Of a stretch of DNA of 64,000 bases, positions 55,026-63,974 are shown in pieces. The first letter of the stretch is position 1; the number at the start of each line of letters is the position of its first letter. The stretch spans positions 20,086 to 84,085 of the forward strand of contig JAFWVK010000115.1 in assembly GCA_017518255.1 (NCBI GenBank), written 5' to 3'. A program made the translations under genes and the position numbers. Source of the stretch: Oscillospiraceae bacterium. GTDB taxonomy: Bacteria; Bacillota; Clostridia; Oscillospirales; Ruminococcaceae. Below the pieces are notes generated by a model. That model was given only the letters and a program-made list of their open reading frames with translations, made no database searches and was not told where the DNA came from.

Positions 55026-57534
55026 ACGACCGGAAAACAGTTCGGAGAGGGTGAGTACAATCGGACGGAATCAAAAATTTGCACCGGTTCTGCGCGGAAT
55101 TTCGGTTCTGCTTTCTATTGTCATGCTCTGGTGCTTCGGCATTTCCCTGATTATTGTGCTGCTCAGTATCGGTGTCGGCTTCGCGGACAATGAGGAAAGC
55201 TTCCGCAAATCGTTCCTTAACACAACCGTCCGCAATCATTCCGGTCAGATCGTGGACTATACCAATACACAGCTTCGCGCAGAGCATCTGTCATATACAC
55301 CGGAAATCCGGAATATGCTGGATTCTTACCGTTCAAAATTCGATCCGCAAAAAACCAATCTCCGCTTCCGCGTGACAGACAGCGAAGGAAATCTCCGGCT
55401 GACCAACGATCCGGGCGGCGAAGCAGAAGAAAAAATGCTGGTTTCAACGGTTGTCAGGGAGGAAATCTATCTTGACACTGCACTCCGGACCTTCCAGAAG
55501 CATTTTGATACGCAGAGTGAGAGTTTTCAGACATTTCTCCAAGCCGATAAAAGTCTCTATCTTGACAGCAACGATCATTTTATCCTCTGGTATTTCACAG
55601 ATGCGCGTGTGGACGAAGCCTATCACAACGGGCTGGACGCGGTGATTCCCGCCGAGACAAAAGAAGCCGTGATTCTCTTTGAGTCACCGGAAAAAGCAGA
55701 GTCTTTTCCGTATGCAAAGCATTTCGGTGAGAACTACGAACGGGAAGCTGCCGATCAAGCTGCCATTCGTCCGGACAGTCAGATTGCGTGTTATTTGGAA
55801 AAAGACGGAGAGCTGATCGACGCAGGCAGCAACAGTAAGCCGATTGACCGGGAGATGACTGCGGTTCGGGTTCGCTGGGCGGCCGAAGAGCAGAAAAAGC
55901 GGATGATGCTCACAGAATATTATGCGCTGAAACAGAACGGCAGCAAGGTCAAGGCGGCAGACAGAATGCTGGAGGAACTGCTGACCGGCGGGCTTGACAT
56001 CACCATTCAGGCTGAGCATGAAGAAACAGAAGACTGCTATATCCTCTATTATCTGCCGGATTCGTTGCCGGTTCACGATCAGATCCGTGCGGATTACGGG
56101 GTGCTTTCAACCGTGTTTACCCATTCGGAGGGTGCGGTCATCTGCCTGTTTGTGTTTCTCGTCCTGACCGTAATCTGCTGCATTCTGATGTGCAGCCTTG
56201 CCGGTTACTCGGCAAAGACCGGGCTGCTCGCCCCCTCCCGGATTCACGGGATGCCTTACGAAATCTTCTGGCTCCTGCCGCCGGTGATGTTCTTCGGAAC
56301 TGCACTGATGCTGCTGCTGATGAAAGATATGGAACCGCCCTACCGCGTGATTGCCGTCTTCTGTGTCGGAATGACGCTCTGCATCGCCGCAGTCAGCATT
56401 CTCTGGCTCTATACCACTGCCGTGCGCATCAAAGCCGGAAGCTTCTGGAAAAGCTTCGGAATTGCAAAGCTGCTGCTCCTGCTGCTGAAGCTCCTTCAGA
56501 ACCGGACTGCGGCTGCACTGACGGTACTGACATACACAATCCTGCTCGGCACGCTGAATGTTTTCTTTCTGGACTTTCAGATGCCGTATCTGCTGCAAAT
56601 CTGCATTATTATACTCGATCTGCTGACACTGCTGGCGCTCCTTTACGGGATTTATGCTTATTATGAACTGCGCAGACATGTCAGCCGGATTGAAACGGGC
56701 GATTTTTCCGCAGCGGAACACAAAATCCCACTCTATCTGGATTTTGCGGAATTTGACTGCCTGCTGAACGGCATCACGGACAGTGTCAAAGCCATTGTGG
56801 ACAAACAGCTGAAAGCAGAGCACCTGCGGACAGAGCTGATTACAAATGTATCGCATGACCTGAAAACACCGCTGACCTCTATTGTCAATTATGTCGATCT
56901 GCTGAGCCGCGAGCCGATGCAGAACGAGACAGCCTCGGAATATCTGGATGTTCTGAAACGGCAGGCTGCAAGGCTCAAAAAGCTGACAGTCGATCTTGTT
57001 GATGCCTCCAAGGCATCGACCGGAAATCTCACGGTTGAACTGAATCCGACCGGCATTCAGGTTCTGATCGGTCAGATCGCTGGAGAATACGGCGAGCAGC
57101 TTGAACAGCACAGGCTGACGCTCATGCAGAATATACCGGAGGAGCCGCTGATGATTCTGGCGGACGGCAGACAGATCTGGCGCGTCTTTGACAATCTGCT
57201 GAACAACATCTGCAAATATGCCCTTCCGGATACCAGAGTATATCTCGATGTCTTGGCAGATGAACAGAATATTGAAATCACGCTGAAAAACATTTCCTCG
57301 AACCCGCTGAATATTTCACCGGACGAACTGATGGAGCGTTTTGTGCGCGGAGACAGCTCCCGCAGCACCGAAGGAAGCGGTCTGGGTCTTTCCATTGCAC
57401 GGGATCTCACCGTCCTTCAGAACGGCTCTCTTTCCCTCAGCACCGACGGAGATCTCTTTAAGGTTACTCTGCGCTTTCCGCGCTTTTTCCCGGAAACACC
57501 CGCAGAGCCGACCGGGCAGTGCCCGGCTCCGTGA
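55012..57534 (+). CDS. Sensor histidine kinase with a large external domain and six membrane segments
   Basis: About 840 residues. The start is uncertain: a TTG at 55012 with CAGGGA upstream, or a GTG at 55051; no in-frame ATG precedes the first membrane helix. TM1 (about 28-56), a 300-residue extracytoplasmic domain, five more membrane segments (about 376-550), then the kinase: His615 in NVSHDLKTPLTSIVNYVDLL, N box NLLNNICKYAL, G2 box GSGLGLSIA. The usual DxGxG motif is absent, as in other VanS-like kinases. The last eight residues come from a repeat hairpin (57511-57530). Confidence 0.88.
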   Translation: MKRSERPENSSERVSTIGRNQKFAPVLRGISVLLSIVMLWCFGISLIIVLLSIGVGFADNEESFRKSFLNTTVRNHSGQIVDYTNTQLRAEHLSYTPEIRNMLDSYRSKFDPQKTNLRFRVTDSEGNLRLTNDPGGEAEEKMLVSTVVREEIYLDTALRTFQKHFDTQSESFQTFLQADKSLYLDSNDHFILWYFTDARVDEAYHNGLDAVIPAETKEAVILFESPEKAESFPYAKHFGENYEREAADQAAIRPDSQIACYLEKDGELIDAGSNSKPIDREMTAVRVRWAAEEQKKRMMLTEYYALKQNGSKVKAADRMLEELLTGGLDITIQAEHEETEDCYILYYLPDSLPVHDQIRADYGVLSTVFTHSEGAVICLFVFLVLTVICCILMCSLAGYSAKTGLLAPSRIHGMPYEIFWLLPPVMFFGTALMLLLMKDMEPPYRVIAVFCVGMTLCIAAVSILWLYTTAVRIKAGSFWKSFGIAKLLLLLLKLLQNRTAAALTVLTYTILLGTLNVFFLDFQMPYLLQICIIILDLLTLLALLYGIYAYYELRRHVSRIETGDFSAAEHKIPLYLDFAEFDCLLNGITDSVKAIVDKQLKAEHLRTELITNVSHDLKTPLTSIVNYVDLLSREPMQNETASEYLDVLKRQAARLKKLTVDLVDASKASTGNLTVELNPTGIQVLIGQIAGEYGEQLEQHRLTLMQNIPEEPLMILADGRQIWRVFDNLLNNICKYALPDTRVYLDVLADEQNIEITLKNISSNPLNISPDELMERFVRGDSSRSTEGSGLGLSIARDLTVLQNGSLSLSTDGDLFKVTLRFPRFFPETPAEPTGQCPAP
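57511..57530. repeat. 20-bp hairpin repeat, copy 1
   Basis: Identical at all 20 positions to copies at 59625-59644 and 59720-59739. CCGGGC pairs with GCCCGG around AGT. This copy forms the last codons of the histidine kinase gene. Confidence 0.85.
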
Positions 57535-57543
57535 TGCTGCCCA

Positions 57544-57572
57544 TTGCGTTTTTCTGTATCATATGATATAAT
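57544..57572 (+). promoter_or_regulatory. Promoter of the YbaK gene
   Basis: TTGCGT (57544-57549), 17 bp, extended TGATATAAT with TATAAT at 57567-57572. Confidence 0.75.
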
Positions 57573-57610
57573 AGCCGTAAACATTTCGTTCCGGAAAGGG
57601 GAAAACATTC

Positions 57611-58090
57611 ATGTCGAAAATTCAGAAAACAAATGCAATGCGGATTCTGGAGCAGAAAGAGCTCCCGCACACGGTCAATTTCTACGAATGCAGTGAATTC
57701 ACCGATGCAATTCAGATTGCGCAGATGCTCGGACAGGACCCCGCCCGCACCTTCAAAACACTGATGTGTGCCGGAAAAAGCGGCGCTTTTTATGCGTTTG
57801 TGATTCAGAGCACTGCCGAAACCGATCTGAAAAAAGCGGCTGCCGCTGCCGGAGAAAAATCCGTCCGGCTGCTGCCGGTCAAGGAGATTCAGGCAGTGAC
57901 CGGATACATCCGCGGCGGCTGTACGGCAATCGGTATGAAAAAAGATTATCCGGTCTTTCTGGATGAAACCGCGTTGAATTATGACGAGATTATTGTCAGC
58001 GGCGGAAGGCTCGGCACGCAGATTTTCCTTTCGCCGGATGCATTTCTGCGCGCAACGGACGGCAAAACCGCCGATTTGCAGATGGATTAA
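57611..58090 (+). CDS. Cys-tRNA(Pro) deacylase, YbaK/EbsC family
   Basis: 159 residues. Start SKIQKTNAMRILEQKELPHTVNFY, then QMLGQDPARTFKTLMC, the conserved Lys region with KSGAFYAFVI, and the late GCTAIGMKKDYPVFLDETAL and IIVSGGRLGTQIFLSP are typical of YbaK, which removes Cys wrongly loaded on tRNA-Pro. GGAAAGGGG precedes the ATG. GH43 follows 25 bp later, so the two are probably co-transcribed. Confidence 0.93.
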   Translation: MSKIQKTNAMRILEQKELPHTVNFYECSEFTDAIQIAQMLGQDPARTFKTLMCAGKSGAFYAFVIQSTAETDLKKAAAAAGEKSVRLLPVKEIQAVTGYIRGGCTAIGMKKDYPVFLDETALNYDEIIVSGGRLGTQIFLSPDAFLRATDGKTADLQMD

Positions 58091-58115
58091 GTTCTGCGAG
58101 TACTAGGAGGTCATC

Positions 58116-59648
58116 ATGCAGTACCGTAATCCCGTTATTTCCGGATGCTATCCGGATCCCAGTATTTGCCGTGCAGGCGATGCCTATTACCTTGTTTGCA
58201 GCTCGTTCCAGTTTTTTCCGGGCGTTCCGCTTTTTGAGAGCCGCGATCTGATTAACTGGAAGCAGATCGGGCATGTTCTGACGCAGCCTTCCCAGCTGCC
58301 GCTTCAGGGTGCCGATTCCGTCGGGGGAATCTATGCCCCGACGATCCGGTATCATCAGGGCAGATTCTATATGGTGACAACCAATGTCACGAACGGCGGG
58401 CATTTCTTTGTCTGGACAGATGATATTTACGGGGAATGGTCTGAGCCGGTTTGGGTTCATCAGGAGGGCATCGACCCCTCCCTGTTTTTTGAAGACGGAA
58501 AAACCTATTTTATGTCTAACGGCTCCGATGAACAGGGCAGCTGCATTTTGCAGTGCGAAATTGACCCGGAAACCGGCGAACAGCTCACAGAGCCCCGAAG
58601 CATCTGGCGCGGAACCGGCGGCAGATTCCTCGAAAGCCCGCATCTCTATCACATCGGGAAATACTACTATCTTTTGGCTTCCGAGGGCGGCACCGAATAC
58701 GGACATATGGTTGTATATGCACGCGGCGGGTCTCCCTACGGTCCGTTTGAGGCATATGCGGGAAATCCTGTGCTGACCAACCGCAATGAGGGAGGCTATC
58801 TGCTTCAGGGCTGCGGACATGCCGATCTGGTTGAGGATTTCAGCGGTAACTGGTGGATGGTACATCTCGGATTCCGGCAGATTCACCGCTGGATGATGTT
58901 TCACATAACCGGCAGAGAAGTCTGTCTGGTTCCGGTGACCTTTCAGCCGGACGGCTGGTTTACCGCCGGAGAAAACGGAACAGTACGCCTTCTGATGCAG
59001 ACAGACCGGATTCCGGATTCCGTCCGGCAGGAATGCCGAACGCACTTCACCTTCGCGGATACCGAAGCCGGAAAAGAATGGGTGTTCCTGCAAAATCCGC
59101 ATCCGGAATGCTGCCGCTTCTCTCCGGAATCCGTTTCGCTGCAAGGCTTAGAAATACCGCTTTCCTCGGAATCGGATTCTCCGGCATGGATCGGTATCCG
59201 GCAGAAGGAAACGCAATTCAGGCTTTCCGTAACGGTCGGCGTTTCCGCTCAGGAGGCAGGCGTGACCGTATACATGACCGGCAGGCAGCACTATGATCTC
59301 TGCGTCCGGAAAACACCCGACGGCAGATGCGCGCTGCTCCGCCGCGCTCAGCTCGGAACCCTGATACATGAGGAACCGGTCTTTCAGCTTCCCGACGGAA
59401 CGAAGTCTGTCAGCCTGTTTATTCAGGGCGAGCAGACCGAATACCGGTTTCGCGCATCTGCGGGCGGCAGGGAGTATCTGCTCGGAACACTGGAGGCAAA
59501 GTATCTCTCCTCCGAAACGGCCGGAAACTTTACCGGCGTTATGCTTGCGCTTTATGCCGTCAGCACGGGATGCGGAACGGGCATCCGGAGTGACTTTACG
59601 GATTTTTCGCTTGTCTATACCCCAACCGGGCAGTGCCCGGCTCCATGA
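58116..59648 (+). CDS. Intracellular GH43 beta-xylosidase / alpha-L-arabinofuranosidase
   Basis: 510 residues, no signal peptide and no dockerin, so cytoplasmic. The five-bladed propeller has Asp14 (GCYPDPS, base), Asp120 (EGIDPSLFFEDG, pKa modulator) and Glu173 (FLESPHLY, acid). A C-terminal beta-sandwich (about 320-500) is the GH43_C2/DUF1349-like module of subfamilies such as 11 and 12. It would finish off imported xylo- or arabino-oligosaccharides. The last eight residues, TGQCPAP preceded by P, come from a hairpin repeat and match the end of the histidine kinase two genes upstream. Confidence 0.9.
   Translation: MQYRNPVISGCYPDPSICRAGDAYYLVCSSFQFFPGVPLFESRDLINWKQIGHVLTQPSQLPLQGADSVGGIYAPTIRYHQGRFYMVTTNVTNGGHFFVWTDDIYGEWSEPVWVHQEGIDPSLFFEDGKTYFMSNGSDEQGSCILQCEIDPETGEQLTEPRSIWRGTGGRFLESPHLYHIGKYYYLLASEGGTEYGHMVVYARGGSPYGPFEAYAGNPVLTNRNEGGYLLQGCGHADLVEDFSGNWWMVHLGFRQIHRWMMFHITGREVCLVPVTFQPDGWFTAGENGTVRLLMQTDRIPDSVRQECRTHFTFADTEAGKEWVFLQNPHPECCRFSPESVSLQGLEIPLSSESDSPAWIGIRQKETQFRLSVTVGVSAQEAGVTVYMTGRQHYDLCVRKTPDGRCALLRRAQLGTLIHEEPVFQLPDGTKSVSLFIQGEQTEYRFRASAGGREYLLGTLEAKYLSSETAGNFTGVMLALYAVSTGCGTGIRSDFTDFSLVYTPTGQCPAP
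59625..59644. repeat. 20-bp hairpin repeat, copy 2
   Basis: Identical to the copy at 57511-57530. It forms the last codons of the GH43 gene. Confidence 0.85.
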
Positions 59649-59719
59649 CAGGAACAATATAATTCCTTTCAGAATATTATCATCCACAGCCCATTTCGTT
59701 TTCCGCCGTAATATAGCAT

Positions 59720-59739
59720 ACCGGGCAGTGCCCGGCTCC
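59720..59739. repeat. 20-bp hairpin repeat, copy 3
   Basis: Identical to the other two copies; this one is intergenic, between GH43 and the metG promoter. Confidence 0.85.
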
Positions 59740-59786
59740 GTAACAGGTGCCAAATGATTCCGGATGAATCTTTTTCTTTGTATGCA

Positions 59787-59815
59787 TTGATTTTTCCTGT
59801 GTAATATGATATAAT
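59787..59815 (+). promoter_or_regulatory. Promoter of metG
   Basis: TTGATT (59787-59792), 17 bp, extended TGATATAAT with TATAAT at 59810-59815. The leader is about 35 nt, too short for a T-box. Confidence 0.82.
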
Positions 59816-59857
59816 AAGGCTATCTCATTTCACGAGTGCAGAAAGGAGCAGAACACC

Positions 59858-61834
59858 ATGCACGAACCGTATTATCTGACAACCGCTATCGCCTACACAT
59901 CCCGCAAGCCGCATATCGGCAACAGCTACGAAATTGTGATGACGGATGCGCTTGCGCGCTTCCGCCGGATGCAGGGCTATGATGTATATTTTCTGACAGG
60001 AACCGACGAACACGGACAGAAGATCGAGGAAATTGCAAAGGAATCCGGCATTACCCCGCAGGAGCATGTGGACAAAATCGCAGGCGAAATCCGCGGAATC
60101 TGCGATCTGCTGAACACCTCCTACAATCAGTTCATCCGGACAACTGACGAAAAGCACACGAAGATTGTGCAGGATATCTTTCAGCGCCTTTACGATCAGG
60201 GCGATATCTACAAGGGCGAGTATGTCGGAAAATACTGCACACCCTGTGAAAGCTTCTGGACAGAATCGCAGCTCAGGGACGGAAAATGTCCCGACTGCGG
60301 CAGAGAGGTGCGCGATGCCAGAGAGGAAGCATACTTCCTGAAGCTCTCCAAGTATCAGGAATGGATTGAGCAGTATATCGAGGAGCATCCCGATTTCATT
60401 TATCCGGAAGCCCGCAAGAAAGAGATGCTCAATAATTTCATCAAGAAGGGGCTGGAGGATCTCTGCGTCTCCCGTACAACCGTAAAATGGGGCATTCCGG
60501 TTCCGTTTGATGACAAGCACGTCATCTACATCTGGATTGATGCGCTTTCAAATTATATCACGGCTCTGGGTTATGATGTCAACGGCAATCACGGAGAGCT
60601 ATACAAAAAATACTGGCCGGCAGATGTGCATGTCATCGGAAAGGATATCGTCCGCTTCCACAGCATTTACTGGGTCATTATGCTGCACGCACTCGGTGCG
60701 CCGATTCCGAAAAAGGTGTTCGGTCATCCGTGGATGCTTTTCGGCAATGATAAAATGAGCAAGTCCAAGGGCAATGTGATCTATGCGGATGAACTGGTTG
60801 ACCGCTTCGGCGTCGATGCCGTCCGCTATTACCTGCTTGCCGAGATGCCTTTTGCTCAGGACGGCTCAATCACTTATGAAAACATGATCGAACGCTTCAA
60901 TTCCGATCTCGCCAATACGCTCGGAAACCTCGTCAACCGCACGGTTGCAATGATGAACCAGTACTTCGGCGGGATTGTGCCGGAGGAAGCACTGCTGGCA
61001 TCTGCACCGGACGAGCCCTGCGATGCCGAGCTGAAAGAAACAGCGGAGTCCGCATCTGCAAAACTGACCGAGCTGCTGGACAGCTTCCGGGTCAGCGATG
61101 CGCTGGCTGCCGTGATGTCGCTCGCAGGCAGATGCAATAAATATATCGACGAAACTACGCCGTGGGTTCTGGCAAAGAATCCCGAAAGCCGCCCGCGTCT
61201 TGCAAAGGTGATGTATCACCTGCTTTCCGGTATCCGGATCCTCGGCGGCCTGCTGAAACCGTTTATGCCGGAGACAGCGGAGAAAATTCTGAAGCATACG
61301 CCGGAAACCGAAGAAATCCGCGCAGCTGAATGTGAGCTTGACCGTTACAAGGTGTTCGGAGGCGTGCAGTTCGGCGCATCCGTCGGTGAGGCAAAGCCGA
61401 TGTTTGTCCGTGTGAATGCCGAAGCCGTGATGAAAGAGCTTGCCGCAGCACAGGAGGCTGCCGCTAAGGAACAGGCACCGGAGCAGCCTGCAACTGCGCC
61501 GTTCAGCGAACAGATCGAAATTGATACCTTTGCAAAGAGCGATATCCGTGCCGCAAAGGTACTTGCATGCGAAAAGGTAAAGAAGTCAAATAAGCTGCTC
61601 TGTTTCCGTCTGTTTGACGGAATCGGCGAACGGCAGGTCGTTTCCGGCATTGCCAAGTGGTATACCCCGGAGGAGCTTGTCGGAAAGACCTTGCTGGTCG
61701 TGGTCAACCTCAAGCCCGTGAAGCTCTGCGGCGTCGAGAGCTGCGGCATGATCTGCTCCGTCGAGCAGCCCGACGGAAGCATCAAACTCGTGATGCTGGA
61801 CGACGCCATTCAGCCGGGCAGCCGCCTCTGCTGA
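59858..61834 (+). CDS. metG: Methionyl-tRNA synthetase with C-terminal tRNA-binding domain
   Basis: 658 residues. HIGN-type class I signature at 19-22 (KPHIGNSYE), a zinc knuckle of two CxxC pairs (CTPC and CPDC, about 127-148), the KMSKS loop at 299-303 (NDKMSKSKGN), an anticodon-binding helical bundle (about 340-500), an Ala/Glu/Gln-rich linker, and a C-terminal EMAP/Trbp111-like OB fold (about 550-658). It charges tRNA-Met. GAAAGGAG precedes the ATG. Confidence 0.97.
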   Translation: MHEPYYLTTAIAYTSRKPHIGNSYEIVMTDALARFRRMQGYDVYFLTGTDEHGQKIEEIAKESGITPQEHVDKIAGEIRGICDLLNTSYNQFIRTTDEKHTKIVQDIFQRLYDQGDIYKGEYVGKYCTPCESFWTESQLRDGKCPDCGREVRDAREEAYFLKLSKYQEWIEQYIEEHPDFIYPEARKKEMLNNFIKKGLEDLCVSRTTVKWGIPVPFDDKHVIYIWIDALSNYITALGYDVNGNHGELYKKYWPADVHVIGKDIVRFHSIYWVIMLHALGAPIPKKVFGHPWMLFGNDKMSKSKGNVIYADELVDRFGVDAVRYYLLAEMPFAQDGSITYENMIERFNSDLANTLGNLVNRTVAMMNQYFGGIVPEEALLASAPDEPCDAELKETAESASAKLTELLDSFRVSDALAAVMSLAGRCNKYIDETTPWVLAKNPESRPRLAKVMYHLLSGIRILGGLLKPFMPETAEKILKHTPETEEIRAAECELDRYKVFGGVQFGASVGEAKPMFVRVNAEAVMKELAAAQEAAAKEQAPEQPATAPFSEQIEIDTFAKSDIRAAKVLACEKVKKSNKLLCFRLFDGIGERQVVSGIAKWYTPEELVGKTLLVVVNLKPVKLCGVESCGMICSVEQPDGSIKLVMLDDAIQPGSRLC

Positions 61835-61952
61835 TTGCAGAAACGGCTCCGGTGGCGCGGTTCCCCATATAATTTCGATTTTACGCGGCGGGATTCTGCG
61901 CACGCTGCATCACTCCTTTCTTTATGAAAGATATGCTCACGGAGGTTTGTAT

Positions 61953-62879
61953 ATGAAGCACAGTCTGAAAGCGATTGCGTTATGCTGCTGTCCGTTGACG
62001 GTATGTACCTCTTTGCCGGCATCCGCTGCGGAGGAGCGTACACCGATGACGTTCCGAATAACGGCAGAACAGTCCTATCTCCGGGAGAGCGAACTGAAAC
62101 AGGATGCATGTGTAATACACGCCGGTCTTTATATTGACAATTATTCCGGCATTACCGAAATGGCGATGCAGCTGAAAAGCGATGAACCGCTTCGGATTGA
62201 AAACGGTGATTTTACGCGCGATGATTCACGGCAGGAGTTTGTCGGTGTCGATCCGGTCACGAAAGAAAAAATCTACAAAGACAAGCCATGTTTTTTCACG
62301 GATTACGGTCTCGGAGAATATACGCAGCATTCCGAGGTAACCGGAGAGGAAAATGCCGTGCTCTGGTGTTCGGCGGGCTGGATGGGCGGAAAGCCCGGTG
62401 AACTGTACCGTCCCGAAAGTTCCTTCCTGAGTTTTGACATCGTGGTTCCCGCCGGCACGAAGCCGGGCATTTACTGCTGCTGTCTCAGCACGGCAAGCGG
62501 TGTAGATTCCGACGGTTTCAACTACCGGGATTTGTATGTTTACAACGGCTCGGCTGATGTTACGGATTCGATTGTCCTGAAAAATTTCACAATTACGGTT
62601 GAGCCGGATGCCCTGCGCGGTGATGTCAACTGCGACGGCGAGATCTCCGTGGATGATGCACAGAGCACACTGCTTTATTATACAGTGATGCTCTCAAAAA
62701 AGAATCCCGATGACAGTGCGCTTGCCGAAATCTTCGGAACCCCCTTTATTCACACAGCACAGGAGGCAGCGGATGTATCGACAAACGGAGAGATTTCTTT
62801 GGATGACGCACAGTCGATTCTGGCATACTACACCGCAAAACTCGCTGGGAAAACGCCGGACTGGAATCAATATATCTGA
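61953..62879 (+). CDS. Secreted dockerin protein with possible cohesin-like N-terminal domain
   Basis: 308 residues from the ATG at 61953 (GGAGG 7 bp upstream). Signal peptide with a Cys-rich core (LCCCPLTVC), a beta-rich domain (about 30-215) that starts like a cohesin or X-type module (CVIHAGLYIDNYSGITEMAMQL), and a C-terminal dockerin (about 219-308) with two repeats, GDVNCDGEISVDDAQSTLLYY and DVSTNGEISLDDAQSILAYYT, separated by an unusually long insert. There is no catalytic domain I recognise. If the middle domain is a cohesin, this is an adaptor scaffoldin like ScaC of R. flavefaciens; otherwise a structural dockerin protein. Confidence 0.7.
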   Translation: MKHSLKAIALCCCPLTVCTSLPASAAEERTPMTFRITAEQSYLRESELKQDACVIHAGLYIDNYSGITEMAMQLKSDEPLRIENGDFTRDDSRQEFVGVDPVTKEKIYKDKPCFFTDYGLGEYTQHSEVTGEENAVLWCSAGWMGGKPGELYRPESSFLSFDIVVPAGTKPGIYCCCLSTASGVDSDGFNYRDLYVYNGSADVTDSIVLKNFTITVEPDALRGDVNCDGEISVDDAQSTLLYYTVMLSKKNPDDSALAEIFGTPFIHTAQEAADVSTNGEISLDDAQSILAYYTAKLAGKTPDWNQYI

Positions 62880-62885
62880 AAAAGC

Positions 62886-62918
62886 AAAAAGGCTGGGAAC
62901 GATTCTCAGCCTTTTTTC
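62886..62918 (+). terminator. Terminator after the dockerin protein gene
   Basis: AAAAAGGCTGGGA (62886-62898) pairs with TCTCAGCCTTTTT (one G-T pair) and is followed by T. The next gene starts about 20 bp later. Confidence 0.75.
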
Positions 62919-62935
62919 CGGCAAGAGGTGAAAAA

Positions 62936-63754
62936 ATGAAACCGACATTACAGTGTCCGGTCTGCGGGGAACCGCTGCATCCGGAAGTTCAGAGCATTCG
63001 CTGCGGAAACAGACACAGCTTTGACCGTTCGCGGTACGGCTATGTCAATCTGCTGCAAAAGCAGAAGAAAAAACTGCGCGGAGATGACGCCGAAATGATT
63101 CGTGCGCGGCGGGCTTTTCTGGACAGCGGCGCATATCTGCCGCTGCTTGAGAAGGCTGCGGAATATGCAAAGGCGGCACATCCGGTGCAAATCGCGGATA
63201 TCGGATGCGGCGAGGGCTGGTACAGCTGCTCTCTGATGAAAATGCTGCCGGAAGAGACTGTGCTGACCGGCATAGACATTTCGCCGGATGCCCTGCGCTA
63301 TGCAGCAAAGCGTGCGGAGCAGTGCGGACTCACAGCCAGAACAGAATGGGCGGCGGCATCCGTCAGCCGGCTGCCGTTCGCAAAGGAGAGCTGCGATCTG
63401 ATTCTGAATTTCTTTGCACCCTGTGAAGCCGGAGAATTTGCGCGGATTCTGCGGCAGGAGGGGCTGCTGCTGCGTGCCGTTCCGCTGGAGCGGCATCTCT
63501 GGGAGCTGAAACAGGCGATATATGCCGAGCCGTATGAAAACCGGCCGGTCTTACAGGCGCCTGAGCATTTTGATTTGCTGGATGTAAAGCGGATTTCGTA
63601 CCGGTTTTCCGTTTCCGGTCAGCAGCTCCGCAATCTGTTTGCGATGACTCCGTATGCACACAAAACCTCACCGGAGGATGCCGCGCGGCTGAATGCACTC
63701 GATTCACTGGAAATTCAGGCGGCTTTCGGGCTGCTGATCTGCCGCAGACGGTAA
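62936..63754 (+). CDS. 23S rRNA (guanine-N1) methyltransferase, RlmA family
   Basis: 272 residues. An N-terminal zinc finger (Cys7, Cys10, Cys23, His27) with the family's HSFDRSRYGYVNLLQ, then a Rossmann methyltransferase with SAM loop ADIGCGEGWY (87-96) and LTGIDISPDALRYAAKRA. RlmA(I) methylates G745 and RlmA(II), which protects against tylosin-type macrolides, methylates G748; which one this is cannot be told from motifs alone. Confidence 0.9.
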   Translation: MKPTLQCPVCGEPLHPEVQSIRCGNRHSFDRSRYGYVNLLQKQKKKLRGDDAEMIRARRAFLDSGAYLPLLEKAAEYAKAAHPVQIADIGCGEGWYSCSLMKMLPEETVLTGIDISPDALRYAAKRAEQCGLTARTEWAAASVSRLPFAKESCDLILNFFAPCEAGEFARILRQEGLLLRAVPLERHLWELKQAIYAEPYENRPVLQAPEHFDLLDVKRISYRFSVSGQQLRNLFAMTPYAHKTSPEDAARLNALDSLEIQAAFGLLICRRR

Positions 63755-63837
63755 CGCGGCTTTTCCTGATAAATCCAAACCGCTTTTTTCAGTCGGCCTC
63801 CGGAACAGATATACAAAAGATTGATAACAAGCTGAAA

Positions 63838-63861
63838 GCGGCATCCGATTTCGGATGCCGC
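63838..63861. terminator. Perfect 11-bp hairpin after the RlmA-type gene
   Basis: GCGGCATCCGA (63838-63848) and TCGGATGCCGC (63851-63861) form a near-perfect palindrome without T tract on the plus strand; it may end minus-strand transcription from outside the window or belong to the repeat that follows. Confidence 0.55.
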
Positions 63862-63908
63862 TCAGTCTGTCGAGAAACCTCGATAGGATTATCATTGAAG
63901 TTTTTGAT

Positions 63909-63974
63909 CGACCTTTTTTCAAAAAGGTCGCGGAGTCCAGAGGCGGAGCCTCTGGTCGCTGCCCGCAGGCAGCG
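63909..63974. repeat. Three-hairpin intergenic repeat element
   Basis: Three hairpins in a row: CGACCTTTTT/AAAAAGGTCG (63909-63930), CCAGAGGC/GCCTCTGG (63937-63955) and CGCTGCC/GGCAGCG (63957-63974). The spacing and composition look like the REP-type elements common between genes of Ruminococcaceae. It runs toward the window edge and may continue. Confidence 0.65.

Noticed and set aside
59816..59857. T-box leader before metG
   Set aside because: Only about 35 nt separate the -10 box from the ATG and no T-box sequence or terminator is present.
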